A DNA stretch of 64,000 nt from Solobacterium sp. GTDB taxonomy: Bacteria > Bacillota_I > Bacilli_A > Erysipelotrichales > Erysipelotrichaceae. The translations under genes and the position numbers were made by a program. The stretch covers positions 96,999 to 160,998 of the forward strand of contig JAFRCE010000003.1 in assembly GCA_017404505.1 (NCBI GenBank), written 5' to 3'. Shown here one piece after another: positions 1 to 7,912 of this stretch (within the stretch, counting starts at the first letter, position 1; the number at the start of each line of letters is the position of its first letter). The notes below the pieces were generated by a model that worked only from the letters and a program-made list of their open reading frames with translations, was not told the origin of the DNA and searched no databases.

Positions 1-2026
1 GCAGCTTGTCAGTCAGATCCTGCAGTTCTTTGATCTTGGCCGCGATGGCTTCTTCCAGTTCCTTTACGGTATTGTCTTCGTTCAGATCCAGCTCGTCCGC
101 CAGCTTCTTCATGTCATCTCTGCCCATCAGCACCGACAGTTTTGTTTCATCGGTGATCAGCGGTTCGTCGAGCATCGTCTGAATGGCGTCGCGGGCCGTC
201 TGAAGCTGTTCTCTTTTTTCATTGAGCATCGCTTCCAGTTCCCGGATCGTATTGTTCTCATCACCGCCCAGCATTGCCGCCAGTTCGTTGAGCTTCTCCG
301 TCAGTTCGCTGCCGGCTGTCTCTTTGACTTCGGCGATGGTCATGTCCCTGACCTCTTCGGGAATCAGAGCTTCCGCTTTGTCTGCTATTTCGCGGAAGGT
401 GGAACTGTCGTCACCGCCCAGCAGTCCGGTGATCAGTGAAACAATCTGAGCGTCCTCCTCCGGCAGCAGTTCCTTCAGCTCGCCGATCGTCATTTCCCGC
501 TGTTCTTCCGGCACCAGGTCTTCCAGGTTGGCGAGCAGCGTGGCCAGCGTGTCAGTGTCCTCTGTTTCCAGCAAGGAAGCGATGGCCGTGATCGTATCGA
601 CGATACCACGGTCGATCAGCACCTCCGCCTGCGCCAGAGTCATCCCTTTGAGTGCGTCCGGCACATTTTCCAGCATTCCGGAAACGGTATCCATTACAAA
701 CAGCATCTGATCGAGTTTCTCCATCAGCTGTGCCACCGTATCGCTATCGCTGACTTCCAGCATGTCGGTCAGTTCTTTCAGTTCCGGTGCGTATTCGAGC
801 AGCACGGAAACCGGATCGTCTTCATGCAGAAGGATCTTATCCTTCATGCCGGCAATGGCATCCTGTGCCTGCTGCAGACCGGCGACTCCTTCAGCCGTCT
901 GGCTGAGACCGTCCTCGATCTGTCTGAGGCCGTCGTCAATCTGTTTCAGAAGATCTTCCAGTTCCTTTTTCTTTGTTGCGAATTCCGCTTTGCCCTTCTC
1001 CAGATCCGCCCGGCCGCTGGCCGCCTGGGCAGCCGCGTCATTGAGTTTCGCGACTGCGTCAGCCGTCTCACGGTTGAGCTGGTTCAGGCCGTCATTGTAT
1101 TCCGCCCAGCCTGAGGCAAGCTGGCTCTGCCCGTCCGCGATTTCCTTTTCCCCGTCCGCGATCTGCTGCTCACCGTCGGCAATCTTCTCGTTGAATTCCT
1201 TAAGACCGTCTTCATATTCCTGCAGACCGTCGTTGTATTCCTTCATGGCATCTTCTTTGATGCGCGTGATCCGTTTATCTTTCTGAGAAAGAGCCAAGGC
1301 CTCGATGGCCTCTCTTCCTTCCGAGGCGAAATCTTCGTATTCCTTCGAGAACGTATACAGGCCTTTGGCGTCTTTGAGCAGGACATTGGCTTCCAGATAG
1401 AATTCCTGATCAAACGCGGCATCCGGCACATACAGATACGTTTCGATGTACTGGTTGTTCAGGGTGCTGTTTTCCTTTGTCATGTTCAGATACAGAGGCG
1501 TATCGATCGTGCCGACGATTTTCACTTCATCGACCAGCAGCGATTCGTTCTCCATACCTTCCGGCCAGCTGATGGAAACGGTCGAGCCGATCTGAAAGCC
1601 GGATTTGAGTGTCGTTCCCGCTTCCGCCACCGCTTCATGTTCATTCTGCGGCAGTCTTCCTTCCCGCAGGACAAAACGGTTGATGCGGCTGTCCGGATCA
1701 TAGGAGTGGATCCTGGTGATCAGCGTCATATTGCCGGATGCGGCAAGGGCATCCGCGAACCACGCCCCTTCACATAGCTCGACTTCATCCAGCCGGGCGA
1801 TGGCATCGATATCCGCCTGATCGAAACCGTAGTTGGAATAGACCGTGATATCTTTCATTTCCATTTCGTCATCATAAACGTCGACACTGTATCCCATGAT
1901 CGGTGACGTCGCCGAGACACCGACAAAAAAGGCAACGCCGATCGTCACGATTGCCGTCAGGGCAAAAAAACGGCTTTTCGTTGCCAGAATAAGTCTTCGT
2001 ATGTTGGCTGCCAGTGTCTTGGTCAT
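1..2026 (-). CDS. ABC transporter permease, FtsX/MacB-like, with long coiled-coil insert (partial)
   Basis: The frame starts at ATG 2026, 4 bases after the stop of the partner ATPase, and runs off the left edge after about 675 codons, so the C-terminus is missing. The first 12 residues are followed by a hydrophobic segment (about 15-40), as in FtsX-type permeases of exporters. An extracytoplasmic MacB-like domain follows. From about residue 250 the protein is a charged coiled coil with repeated ADGE/ADGQ heptad-like units. From about residue 430 there are degenerate repeats of about 50 residues built around D-x-x-T and MTI-x-E motifs. Such coiled-coil permeases are common in Firmicutes; the substrate cannot be read from sequence. 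Confidence 0.85.
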   Translation of the reverse strand, partial: MTKTLAANIRRLILATKSRFFALTAIVTIGVAFFVGVSATSPIMGYSVDVYDDEMEMKDITVYSNYGFDQADIDAIARLDEVELCEGAWFADALAASGNMTLITRIHSYDPDSRINRFVLREGRLPQNEHEAVAEAGTTLKSGFQIGSTVSISWPEGMENESLLVDEVKIVGTIDTPLYLNMTKENSTLNNQYIETYLYVPDAAFDQEFYLEANVLLKDAKGLYTFSKEYEDFASEGREAIEALALSQKDKRITRIKEDAMKEYNDGLQEYEDGLKEFNEKIADGEQQIADGEKEIADGQSQLASGWAEYNDGLNQLNRETADAVAKLNDAAAQAASGRADLEKGKAEFATKKKELEDLLKQIDDGLRQIEDGLSQTAEGVAGLQQAQDAIAGMKDKILLHEDDPVSVLLEYAPELKELTDMLEVSDSDTVAQLMEKLDQMLFVMDTVSGMLENVPDALKGMTLAQAEVLIDRGIVDTITAIASLLETEDTDTLATLLANLEDLVPEEQREMTIGELKELLPEEDAQIVSLITGLLGGDDSSTFREIADKAEALIPEEVRDMTIAEVKETAGSELTEKLNELAAMLGGDENNTIRELEAMLNEKREQLQTARDAIQTMLDEPLITDETKLSVLMGRDDMKKLADELDLNEDNTVKELEEAIAAKIKELQDLTDKL

Positions 2027-2030
2027 GTTT

Positions 2031-2732
2031 TTACCATTCGATTGTATCGATATCCTGCGGATGCGGATTGAAGGTATCGGAAACCACCTTTCCCGACTTC
2101 ATGCGGATCACTCTGTCACCCATCGGACAGATCGCCAGGTTGTGGGTGATGATGATGACGGTCATGGCACGGCTGCGGCTGGTTTCCTGCAGCAGCTTGA
2201 GGATCTGTTTGCCGGTCACGTAGTCCAGAGCGCCGGTCGGCTCGTCACAAAGCAGAAGCTTGGGGTTTTTCGCCAGAGCCCGGGCGATCGCGACACGCTG
2301 CTGTTCGCCGCCGGAAAGCTGGGCCGGGAAGTTGTTGAGACGTTCGCCAAGTCCCACCTGGCGCAGAGTTTCCTCTGAATCCAGCGGATCGATGCAGATT
2401 TCAGTTGCCAGGTCGACATTTTCCCGGGCGGTCAGATTCTGCACGAGATTGTAGAACTGGAAGACAAAACCGATATCATTGCGGCGGTATTCCGTCAGTT
2501 CCTTCTCATTCATACTGTCAATGCGCACACCGTCGACCGTGATTTCACCCGAGGTCGGGGAATCCATGCCGCCGAGAATGTTCAGGACCGTGCTCTTGCC
2601 GGCGCCGCTCGCTCCCGCGACAATGACGATCTGGCCCTTTTCCACGTCAAAATCCACTCCCGAAAGAGCGTGAATATCGACTTCTCCCTGGTGGTATACC
2701 TTGGTGACATTCTGGAAGGAAATAAATGACAT
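2031..2732 (-). CDS. ABC transporter ATP-binding protein, LolD/MacB family
   Basis: This is the ATPase partner of the FtsX-like permease. From the start chosen it is 233 residues long, usual for the family. Walker A (GASGAGKST) lies near residues 40-48, the signature [14 protein letters not shown] in the middle, and Walker [13 protein letters not shown] after it. The frame is open back to 2810, overlapping the rpsO stop, but the leading residues do not resemble the family. ATG 2732 begins MSFISF and lies six bases after a perfect TATAAT with no Shine-Dalgarno sequence. ATG 2738 is an alternative. The permease follows 4 bases downstream, so the two form an operon. Confidence 0.92.
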   Translation of the reverse strand: MSFISFQNVTKVYHQGEVDIHALSGVDFDVEKGQIVIVAGASGAGKSTVLNILGGMDSPTSGEITVDGVRIDSMNEKELTEYRRNDIGFVFQFYNLVQNLTARENVDLATEICIDPLDSEETLRQVGLGERLNNFPAQLSGGEQQRVAIARALAKNPKLLLCDEPTGALDYVTGKQILKLLQETSRSRAMTVIIITHNLAICPMGDRVIRMKSGKVVSDTFNPHPQDIDTIEW

Positions 2733-2738
2733 ATCCAT

Positions 2739-2744
2739 ATTATA
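2739..2744 (-). promoter_or_regulatory. -10 box TATAAT, leaderless start of ABC ATPase
   Basis: TATAAT reads on the minus strand and six bases separate it from ATG 2732. A transcript starting 6-7 bases downstream of the -10 box would begin at or next to the start codon. No ribosome binding site and no good -35 box are visible. Confidence 0.5.
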
Positions 2745-2765
2745 CAGGTCAAAAAGATACCGATA

Positions 2766-2799
2766 AAGGAAAGAAAGCCGGAAGTGAATCACTCCCGGC
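2766..2799 (-). terminator. Intrinsic terminator of rpsO
   Basis: A GCCGG...CCGGC hairpin with AGTG/CACT inner pairs (2777-2799) is followed on the minus strand by a T-rich run. It lies just after the rpsO stop codon and ahead of the ATPase -10 box. Confidence 0.75.
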
Positions 2800-2809
2800 A
2801 TGAATTGCA

Positions 2810-3076
2810 TTACTTTCTCAGACCCAGTCTCTTGACCAGTTCACGATAACGGTTTACATCATTTTTCTTGAGGTATTCCATCATCTTTCTTCTGCGTCCG
2901 ACCATCTTCAGAAGACCGCGGTTGGAAGAATAGTCCTTCTTGTTGGCCTTCATGTGTTCGGTCAGGGCATTGATCTGCGCTGTCAGCAGAGCGACCTGAA
3001 CTTCGACGGAACCCGTGTCGCCTTCGCTGCGGCCGAATTCTTTTGTGATTTCTGCAACTCTTTCTTTAGATAACAT
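2810..3076 (-). CDS. rpsO: 30S ribosomal protein S15
   Basis: This 88-residue protein is full length for S15, a small-subunit protein that binds the central domain of 16S rRNA. Diagnostic segments are the N-terminal [22 protein letters not shown], and the C-terminal [15 protein letters not shown]. It is a single-gene transcript: a promoter lies at 3161-3189 and a terminator at 2766-2799. A leader of about 80 bases with possible pairing precedes an AGAGG-type ribosome binding site. In other bacteria S15 represses its own translation through leader structure; whether that holds here is inference. Confidence 0.98.
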   Translation of the reverse strand: MLSKERVAEITKEFGRSEGDTGSVEVQVALLTAQINALTEHMKANKKDYSSNRGLLKMVGRRRKMMEYLKKNDVNRYRELVKRLGLRK

Positions 3077-3155
3077 CTTTTTTTCCTCTTTCTTTCTGTT
3101 TACGTTCCAAACCGAGATCAGCGTCTGAGGATGCGCATGTCCCAGATTGGAAGCC
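3077..3155 (-). promoter_or_regulatory. rpsO 5' leader, possible S15 autoregulatory structure
   Basis: The leader carries TTCCAA (3151-3146) that can pair with TTGGAA (3110-3105), enclosing a short GCG/CGC stem. S15 autoregulatory leaders in several phyla use small junction structures, but I cannot match this one to a known class. Confidence 0.35.
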
Positions 3156-3160
3156 CTATT

Positions 3161-3189
3161 AGTTTAGCATTCTTTTAGCGGATGCACAA
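3161..3189 (-). promoter_or_regulatory. rpsO promoter
   Basis: The -35 TTGTGC (3184-3189) and -10 TAAACT (3161-3166) are separated by exactly 17 bases. The -10 is preceded by TGC, an extended -10 motif. Confidence 0.7.
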
Positions 3190-3232
3190 ATATTATTTGC
3201 ATTCATTACTGAACATTGTCAGAAGCTGCATT

Positions 3233-3937
3233 TCAACCGACTGAGAGATCGTCTGTCTTTTTCCTTGCCCGGAAGCAGCCGATACCTTCCACCGCTGTGA
3301 CACGGACGTCTTCATACATGCCGGCAAGACGTTTTCTGAGACTTTCCTCCGTTTCAAACGGCGGTGTGAAAAAGCCTTTCGGCACATACAGGTGACGGAT
3401 GAACCAGTCGGTTCGCCGGCAGCCGTTCTGAATATAGAAACAGCCGCAGAAGGTTCCGCCCTTCTTCAGTACCCGGAATGTCTCAAGGTATGCGGCTTCC
3501 TTGTCCGGGAAGGCATGAAAGCCGTTGAGGGAGAGCACGATATCGAAACTTTCGTCATCGAACGGTAAAGCTCCGACATCACCCCGCACGAAACTGACAT
3601 TCCTGAGTGCGAGGTGTTCCGCCTTCGCTCTGGCAGCCGCCATCATTTCAGCGGAGTAATCCAGGCATGTGATATCCGCATCCGGCAGCTGCTGGTAAAC
3701 CGGCATGGTCAGCACGCCGGTACCGACCGGAACTTCCAGAAGCCGGCCGGCAAAATCCTCCGGAATGCCGTTCAGGGCTTCCGTGATATAACGAAGGTTC
3801 TTTTCCCGGTCCATGTTCCATACCAGCCGGCAGATTGCCTTTCCGGCCGGTGTTGCGTACGTCATCATTCCGTCATAAAAGCTGCTGGCACCGCCGCACA
3901 GCTGATACGCATTACGAATTACATCTTTTCTTGCCAT
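3233..3937 (-). CDS. Class I SAM-dependent methyltransferase (UbiE/Methyltransf_11-like)
   Basis: This 234-residue protein has a Rossmann methyltransferase fold. Motif I is LLEVPVGTGVLTMP, where the usual DxGxGxG is replaced by EVPVGTG; this variant occurs in ubiquinone-type methyltransferases. The acidic loop CLDYS and the GDVGALPFDDESFDIV segment follow. A GGAGG ribosome binding site precedes ATG 3937, 3 bases after the stop of the preceding methyltransferase. It is the last gene of the heavy-metal/ZIP/methyltransferase unit. The substrate is unknown. No clear terminator follows. Confidence 0.85.
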   Translation of the reverse strand: MARKDVIRNAYQLCGGASSFYDGMMTYATPAGKAICRLVWNMDREKNLRYITEALNGIPEDFAGRLLEVPVGTGVLTMPVYQQLPDADITCLDYSAEMMAAARAKAEHLALRNVSFVRGDVGALPFDDESFDIVLSLNGFHAFPDKEAAYLETFRVLKKGGTFCGCFYIQNGCRRTDWFIRHLYVPKGFFTPPFETEESLRKRLAGMYEDVRVTAVEGIGCFRARKKTDDLSVG

Positions 3938-3940
3938 CTT

Positions 3941-4774
3941 TCAGCCTCCGAATTCGATCCGGACGATTTTCATTCCGATCGGATGATCACAGATATGAAG
4001 CAGCAGTTTATAAAACAGGCCGACCTCATTGTAGATATCGCGGTAGCCGCGCATGTAGCTCTTCGCTGTCACAGACGCGAATCTGCTACTCCATTTTACC
4101 AGCTCCTTCTCGTCCGCAAGGGAAAAGAAACTGTCGAGCGAATCGATGCCGGCGCCTTTCAGCCAGGTGCCGCGCATCAGTTTCGTTCCAAGCGGACCGC
4201 AGGTATCAAAGACCAGCACCGCGCCGGGGAAACGCTCCGCCATCCGGACAAACAGGTTTCGGATCTGTTCCGTCTGGAAATAATAGAAGACACCGGCCGC
4301 GAAGAATACCGCGCCTTCTGAAGCGTCCACCGCGTCCATCCAGGCATCGTCGTTCAGATCGCATGCCAGATTCGTTTCTCTGTCTTCAGCCGGCATCACA
4401 TCATTGCGGATAGCGATCACGTCCGGCAGGTCGATATTGTAACCGTGACAAAGACCGTTATCGCATTTCTGAAACGTGTCGTCAAGACCGCAGCCGAGGT
4501 TGACGACGGCCGCCCGCGGATGACGTTTCAGATAGTCCTTTACCTCCCACTGCAGATCATAATGCCGCTGTGCCACTTCCAGAGCGCCGAACAGACCGGC
4601 CGCGGATTCCATCTTTTTTCTTTTGGCGGCAAAGTCATAATCCAGCATGGCGCAGATCCGCTCCGCTTCCGGATCCGAAAACAGATGCGGGTAATGACGG
4701 GAACAGATCACCCTGCCGTACAGCGGAATGACAAGCGTCTCCTGAACCGTGTTTTTCTCAATATGGTATTTCAT
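3941..4774 (-). CDS. Class I SAM methyltransferase, leucine carboxyl methyltransferase (LCM/TcmP) family
   Basis: The 277-residue protein belongs to the PPM1/LCM O-methyltransferase family: it has the SAM-binding NLGCGLDDTF motif near residue 90, then NIDLPDVI, and the C-terminal R-x-W-R-like family features are weak. It starts 10 bases after the ZIP transporter stop and ends 3 bases before the next methyltransferase. Members methylate small-molecule carboxylates or hydroxyls; the target here is unknown. Its place in a metal-transport unit is unusual and may mean a small metal-binding or signalling molecule is modified, which is inference only. Confidence 0.82.
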   Translation of the reverse strand: MKYHIEKNTVQETLVIPLYGRVICSRHYPHLFSDPEAERICAMLDYDFAAKRKKMESAAGLFGALEVAQRHYDLQWEVKDYLKRHPRAAVVNLGCGLDDTFQKCDNGLCHGYNIDLPDVIAIRNDVMPAEDRETNLACDLNDDAWMDAVDASEGAVFFAAGVFYYFQTEQIRNLFVRMAERFPGAVLVFDTCGPLGTKLMRGTWLKGAGIDSLDSFFSLADEKELVKWSSRFASVTAKSYMRGYRDIYNEVGLFYKLLLHICDHPIGMKIVRIEFGG

Positions 4775-4784
4775 GATTCACCCC

Positions 4785-5567
4785 TTATCCAAGCGCCACA
4801 TCCAGTACCATCATGACACTGAAGCCGGCCGCGAAGGAAATCACGCCGATGTTGGAGTGCGTACCGGCTGACATTTCCGGAATAAGTTCCTCGACAACGA
4901 CATAGATCATCGCCCCGGCCGCGAAAGAAAGCAGATACGGCATGGCCGGTACGATCAGTCCGGCGATGACGATGGTCAACGCGCCGGCCAGCGGTTCCAC
5001 GGCGCCGGAAAGCACACCCAGCCAGAACGATTTCATCCGGCTGCACCCTTCCGCGTACAGCGGCATGGAGATAATGGCGCCTTCCGGGAAATTCTGAATG
5101 GCTATGCCAAGGGAAAGAGCCAGGGCCGCCCCGGCGGTAATATGCCCCGCCGCCTTCAGCATGCCGGCATAGATGACGCCGACCGCCATGCCTTCGGGAA
5201 TATTGTGGAGCGTCACGGCCAGCAGCATCATGGCTGTCCGGTTAAGACGGCTTTTCGGACCTTCCGTCTGATTGATGCTGCGGTGCAGATGGGGAATGAC
5301 ATGATCCAGCAGCAAAAGAAAAAGAATGCCGCACCAGAAACCGATAAAGGCCGGCAGAAACGCCCATTTTCCCATCCCGGACGCCTGCTCGATCGCCGGC
5401 ACGATCAGACTCCAGATCGACGCCGCCGTCATGACACCGGCCGCGAAGCCCATCAGCGCCCGCTGGACACTGACATCCAGGTCTTTCTTCATGATGAAGA
5501 CGCCTGCCGAACCGGCTGCCGTTCCGATAAAAGGGATCAAAAGACCGGTCACAACCGTCCGCATCAT
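4785..5567 (-). CDS. ZIP family divalent metal transporter
   Basis: This 260-residue membrane protein has about eight hydrophobic segments and the two ZIP metal motifs: LHNIPEGMAVG in TM4 and QNFPEGAIIS in TM5. These residues form the binuclear metal site in characterised ZIPs. ZIP proteins import zinc, iron or manganese. I chose ATG 5567 because its ATGA overlaps the stop of the upstream heavy-metal-associated gene; a GTG at 5579 is also possible. The shared palindrome upstream of the unit suggests control by metal status. Confidence 0.93.
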   Translation of the reverse strand: MMRTVVTGLLIPFIGTAAGSAGVFIMKKDLDVSVQRALMGFAAGVMTAASIWSLIVPAIEQASGMGKWAFLPAFIGFWCGILFLLLLDHVIPHLHRSINQTEGPKSRLNRTAMMLLAVTLHNIPEGMAVGVIYAGMLKAAGHITAGAALALSLGIAIQNFPEGAIISMPLYAEGCSRMKSFWLGVLSGAVEPLAGALTIVIAGLIVPAMPYLLSFAAGAMIYVVVEELIPEMSAGTHSNIGVISFAAGFSVMMVLDVALG

Positions 5568-5815
5568 CCGAAGAACCACCCTTTCTTCGTATATGGCTCA
5601 CTGACAACTTCCGTACAGGTATAACCTGTTTCGTTGATGGCGTTTTTCAGAAGATCCGGACTGACTTCCTCGTCATGCACAAAGGATGCTTCTTTCTGAC
5701 GGCGGGAAGCAGTTACTTTTTTCGCGGACGGCACAGTTTTGCGGATCACGTCACAGATATGTGACTCACACATCCCGCACATCATACCGTCGATTTTCAG
5801 AATTGTTCTGTACAT
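5564..5815 (-). CDS. Heavy-metal-associated (HMA) domain protein, CopZ-like
   Basis: An 83-residue protein with a ferredoxin-like HMA fold. The N-terminal strand is followed by GMMCGMCES, a variant of GMxCxxC, so both metal-binding cysteines are present. Length fits a small cytosolic metal chaperone. The C-terminus has a charged tail. It is the first gene of a four-gene unit, with a short ribosome binding site AGAGG ahead of ATG 5815. It may pass or sense metal for the ZIP transporter; copper is usual for CopZ, but the ZIP partner makes the metal uncertain. Confidence 0.88.
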   Translation of the reverse strand: MYRTILKIDGMMCGMCESHICDVIRKTVPSAKKVTASRRQKEASFVHDEEVSPDLLKNAINETGYTCTEVVSEPYTKKGWFFG

Positions 5816-5837
5816 GATAAATCCTCTTTTCTATCCT

Positions 5838-5853
5838 GTTAGATTGAACTAAC
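5838..5853 (+). promoter_or_regulatory. Palindromic operator upstream of HMA/ZIP unit
   Basis: The 16-base site GTTAGATTGAACTAAC has perfect 5-base arms. It lies 23-38 bases upstream of the HMA gene start. A 14-of-16 copy is found upstream of the FeoB-associated gene at 35392-35407. DtxR/MntR-type metal repressors bind TTAG...CTAA-like dyads, so such a regulator is the leading guess. Confidence 0.6.
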
Positions 5854-5869
5854 ATACATGCAATTATTC

Positions 5870-5895
5870 AGCAGCCACTCCAGTTAGTGGCTGCT
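5870..5895 (-). promoter_or_regulatory. Perfect 10-bp stem-loop in HMA leader
   Basis: AGCAGCCACT pairs with AGTGGCTGCT across a six-base loop. No T-run follows on either strand, so it is not a standard terminator. With the promoter at 5903-5930 it falls in the 5' untranslated region. Confidence 0.5.
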
Positions 5896-5902
5896 AATAT
5901 CT

Positions 5903-5930
5903 ATATTACATTTACGCAGGAGGATTTCAA
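5903..5930 (-). promoter_or_regulatory. Candidate promoter of HMA/ZIP unit
   Basis: TTGAAA (5925-5930) and TAATAT (5903-5908) are 16 bases apart on the minus strand. The box overlaps the T-run of the terminator of the EIIB-ROK gene. Confidence 0.5.
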
Positions 5931-5956
5931 GAAAAAGAGGCAGATCACTCTGCCTC
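5929..5956 (-). terminator. Terminator of EIIB-ROK gene
   Basis: GAGGCAGA pairs with TCTGCCTC across a four-base loop and is followed by TTTTTCTT on the minus strand. The hairpin overlaps the stop codon. Confidence 0.85.
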
Positions 5957-7420
5957 GTTGTCTTCATGTGCCCGGTATGTTTCCTGGGTGCGGTTGAGCC
6001 GCTGGCGCGAGAGATATTCCACACACAGTATCATGCCGCCGACGAACATATATTCAATCACGTCATCGGCCTTGATCAGTTCCGGTATGAATTCCCTCTG
6101 CATGTATTCCGCCAGCGCGTCCTTTACCTGCTCGAGATCGTAGATCATATCGCAGTAGATCACGATCAGTTCGGGATCGAAATTGGCGATGATGGTAAGC
6201 AGATATTTCGTGACGACTTCCAGCGATCCTTCCGGCGTCCGGACCAGTTCCGAAGGATCCTTGCTGTAGCTGATGATCTTGTGCACATACTGCATCTCAC
6301 CGGCCAGATTGTTGCGGCCGGTAAACAGAGCGCCGCCCACGACATTGCCGACGCCGGCTGTGCGGGCCGCCCGCGGATGGAAATAGAAACTCAGATTGCG
6401 GGTGTTCTTCTGCAGTCCGTAATAGCCGAGAGCCATTGAATTGGCGTCGTTGACGAAGATGAAGGGAACCTGATACTTGCCGACGAAACGGCTTTCCACA
6501 TCAACGTCGTAGATGCCGGCGGAACGGAATGTCATATGGCCTTTCCAGAAAACACCCGGTGAATTGATGCAGACCATGCGGATACCCGGGAAACGGGCCA
6601 TTTCAAAGTCGAGCATGTCTTCCAGGTCACGGATCTCGAAGCGCTGCTTGATGACTTCGTCTTCGTGGGTCACCAGACCGGTATCGTAGATGCGGTAAAT
6701 GAAGCGGATCGATTCATATTCGACGATGACCGATATGATCAGCATCCGCGGTGTATTGCGGAATTCCAGGCGTTCCGCCGGAACCAGCTTTTCCTTTTTC
6801 ATCTGATCGTTTTCAAGAATGCTGCGGTTGATGAAATCGAGGAGTTCGCTGACGTTGTATGCCGCGAAGATCGAAGCCGGAATCTTCAGCACCAGCTTGT
6901 CCTTCAGGACCTCACGGATCTTATCGTAATCGTAGGCGATCTGGGGAGCCAGCAGGATCACGTCACAGTCATAGCTCTCGACGAAAAGATTGTTGTAGCT
7001 TACCGCCTCAAACGTCACGTTCAGTTTCAGAAGTTTGGCCGCGTTATTCAGCTTCTCCTTGAAGAACGACGTGGTAATGGCGCTGGAACAGCATAAGAGA
7101 ATACGTCTTGTCGAAGTGACCTTCTGCTTGAGAACAGCCGATACCATTTCTTTAAACAGTTCCTGCGCGTGTTCAAGATCTTTCAGTTCAAAATGCAGAT
7201 AAAAAACAGCCTCGCTGGTATGCTTGTTGACGACGCTCATTTCAACGACAACGAAGTTTTCCAGCAGATAAAAAGAAGTGGTTCCGCGGGCATATTCCGT
7301 ATCAACGATGATATGGTCACCCTTCTCACGTGAAAACGAAATGATATACTCGCTGCTTTCCTGTTTGGAAGCCCAGCTTTTAAACTCCTGAAGCAGTTTC
7401 TCCGTGTTCTCTCCGTACAT
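5945..7420 (-). CDS. PTS EIIB-like domain fused to ROK-family domain
   Basis: This 491-residue protein has three parts. Residues 1-100 form an unrecognised alpha/beta domain without a visible helix-turn-helix. Residues about 103-195 look like a lactose/cellobiose-type EIIB: RRILLCCSSAITTSFF keeps a cysteine at the phosphorylation loop and VILLAPQIAYDYDKI matches the family core. Residues about 220-480 look like a ROK fold: FVNDANSMALGYY and the glycine-rich AGVGNVVGGALF with NNLAGEMQYVH. The first phosphate motif of ROK kinases (DxGGT) and the CxCGxxGC zinc motif are absent. I infer a phosphorylation-linked sugar sensor rather than a kinase. A GAGGGG ribosome binding site precedes ATG 7420. 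Confidence 0.75.
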   Translation of the reverse strand: MYGENTEKLLQEFKSWASKQESSEYIISFSREKGDHIIVDTEYARGTTSFYLLENFVVVEMSVVNKHTSEAVFYLHFELKDLEHAQELFKEMVSAVLKQKVTSTRRILLCCSSAITTSFFKEKLNNAAKLLKLNVTFEAVSYNNLFVESYDCDVILLAPQIAYDYDKIREVLKDKLVLKIPASIFAAYNVSELLDFINRSILENDQMKKEKLVPAERLEFRNTPRMLIISVIVEYESIRFIYRIYDTGLVTHEDEVIKQRFEIRDLEDMLDFEMARFPGIRMVCINSPGVFWKGHMTFRSAGIYDVDVESRFVGKYQVPFIFVNDANSMALGYYGLQKNTRNLSFYFHPRAARTAGVGNVVGGALFTGRNNLAGEMQYVHKIISYSKDPSELVRTPEGSLEVVTKYLLTIIANFDPELIVIYCDMIYDLEQVKDALAEYMQREFIPELIKADDVIEYMFVGGMILCVEYLSRQRLNRTQETYRAHEDNEAE

Positions 7421-7476
7421 GATCCACCCCTCTGTTTATATTCTACTACATGTAACCGCCTTTACGACCGAAACGC

Positions 7477-7505
7477 TAAAAAAAACACATGGCGAAACCA
7501 TGTGT
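7477..7505 (-). terminator. Terminator of small membrane protein gene
   Basis: ACACATGG pairs with CCATGTGT (7485-7505) and a run of T residues follows on the minus strand. It overlaps the stop codon of the gene ending at 7505. Confidence 0.85.
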
Positions 7506-7864
7506 CATCCCATTCTCTGTATGGCAACGACGATCTGAACGACCAGCCAGACGGTACCGAGAATCATGCCGGCCCAGGCCGCGTAAAAGTCCTTGTTGCG
7601 GCGGTTTCCGTTCATCTTCAGTCCGGCGATGCCGAAGCCGATGGCCATCAGCGAGAAAATTCCCCAGAAGCCAAGGAAGACGGAAAAGATGGAAGATACC
7701 AGCGCATACCAGCAGAAAATCGTACTGAGCGTGCTGCGCCTTGCCGTTCTGCTTTTTTCCAATTCTTCTTCATGTTTCCGGATCGCTTCTTCACGTCTCT
7801 GTTCTTCTTCAATGGAACGCTGCGAACGCGGTTTGGTTTTTGATTTCTTTAACTTGTCTGCCAT
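7505..7864 (-). CDS. Small membrane protein, DUF4190-like
   Basis: The 119-residue protein has a charged, glutamate/arginine-rich N-terminal half (a short coiled coil by appearance) and two hydrophobic segments separated by a short basic loop with KMNGNRRNKD, like DUF4190 proteins. ATG 7864 is chosen because GTGAGG stands six bases upstream; the frame is open to a GTG at 7882. It has its own promoter inside the end of hemW and a strong terminator. No function is known for the family. Confidence 0.75.
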   Translation of the reverse strand: MADKLKKSKTKPRSQRSIEEEQRREEAIRKHEEELEKSRTARRSTLSTIFCWYALVSSIFSVFLGFWGIFSLMAIGFGIAGLKMNGNRRNKDFYAAWAGMILGTVWLVVQIVVAIQRMG

Positions 7865-7883
7865 AAATTCCTCACGATTCACA

Positions 7884-7912
7884 ATTCTAGCAAATCATCC
7901 GCCATTATTCAA
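7884..7912 (-). promoter_or_regulatory. Promoter of DUF4190-like gene
   Basis: TTGAAT (7907-7912) and TAGAAT (7884-7889) are 17 bases apart, with TGC before the -10. The box overlaps the last codons of hemW. Confidence 0.65.

Noticed and set aside
1243..1431. Short open frames inside the ABC permease coding region
   Set aside because: They lie in other frames of the continuous partial permease and have no ribosome binding sites.
2738..2810. Longer start for the ABC ATPase at 2810
   Set aside because: It would overlap the rpsO stop and cross its terminator and the -10 box, and the added residues do not look like the family.
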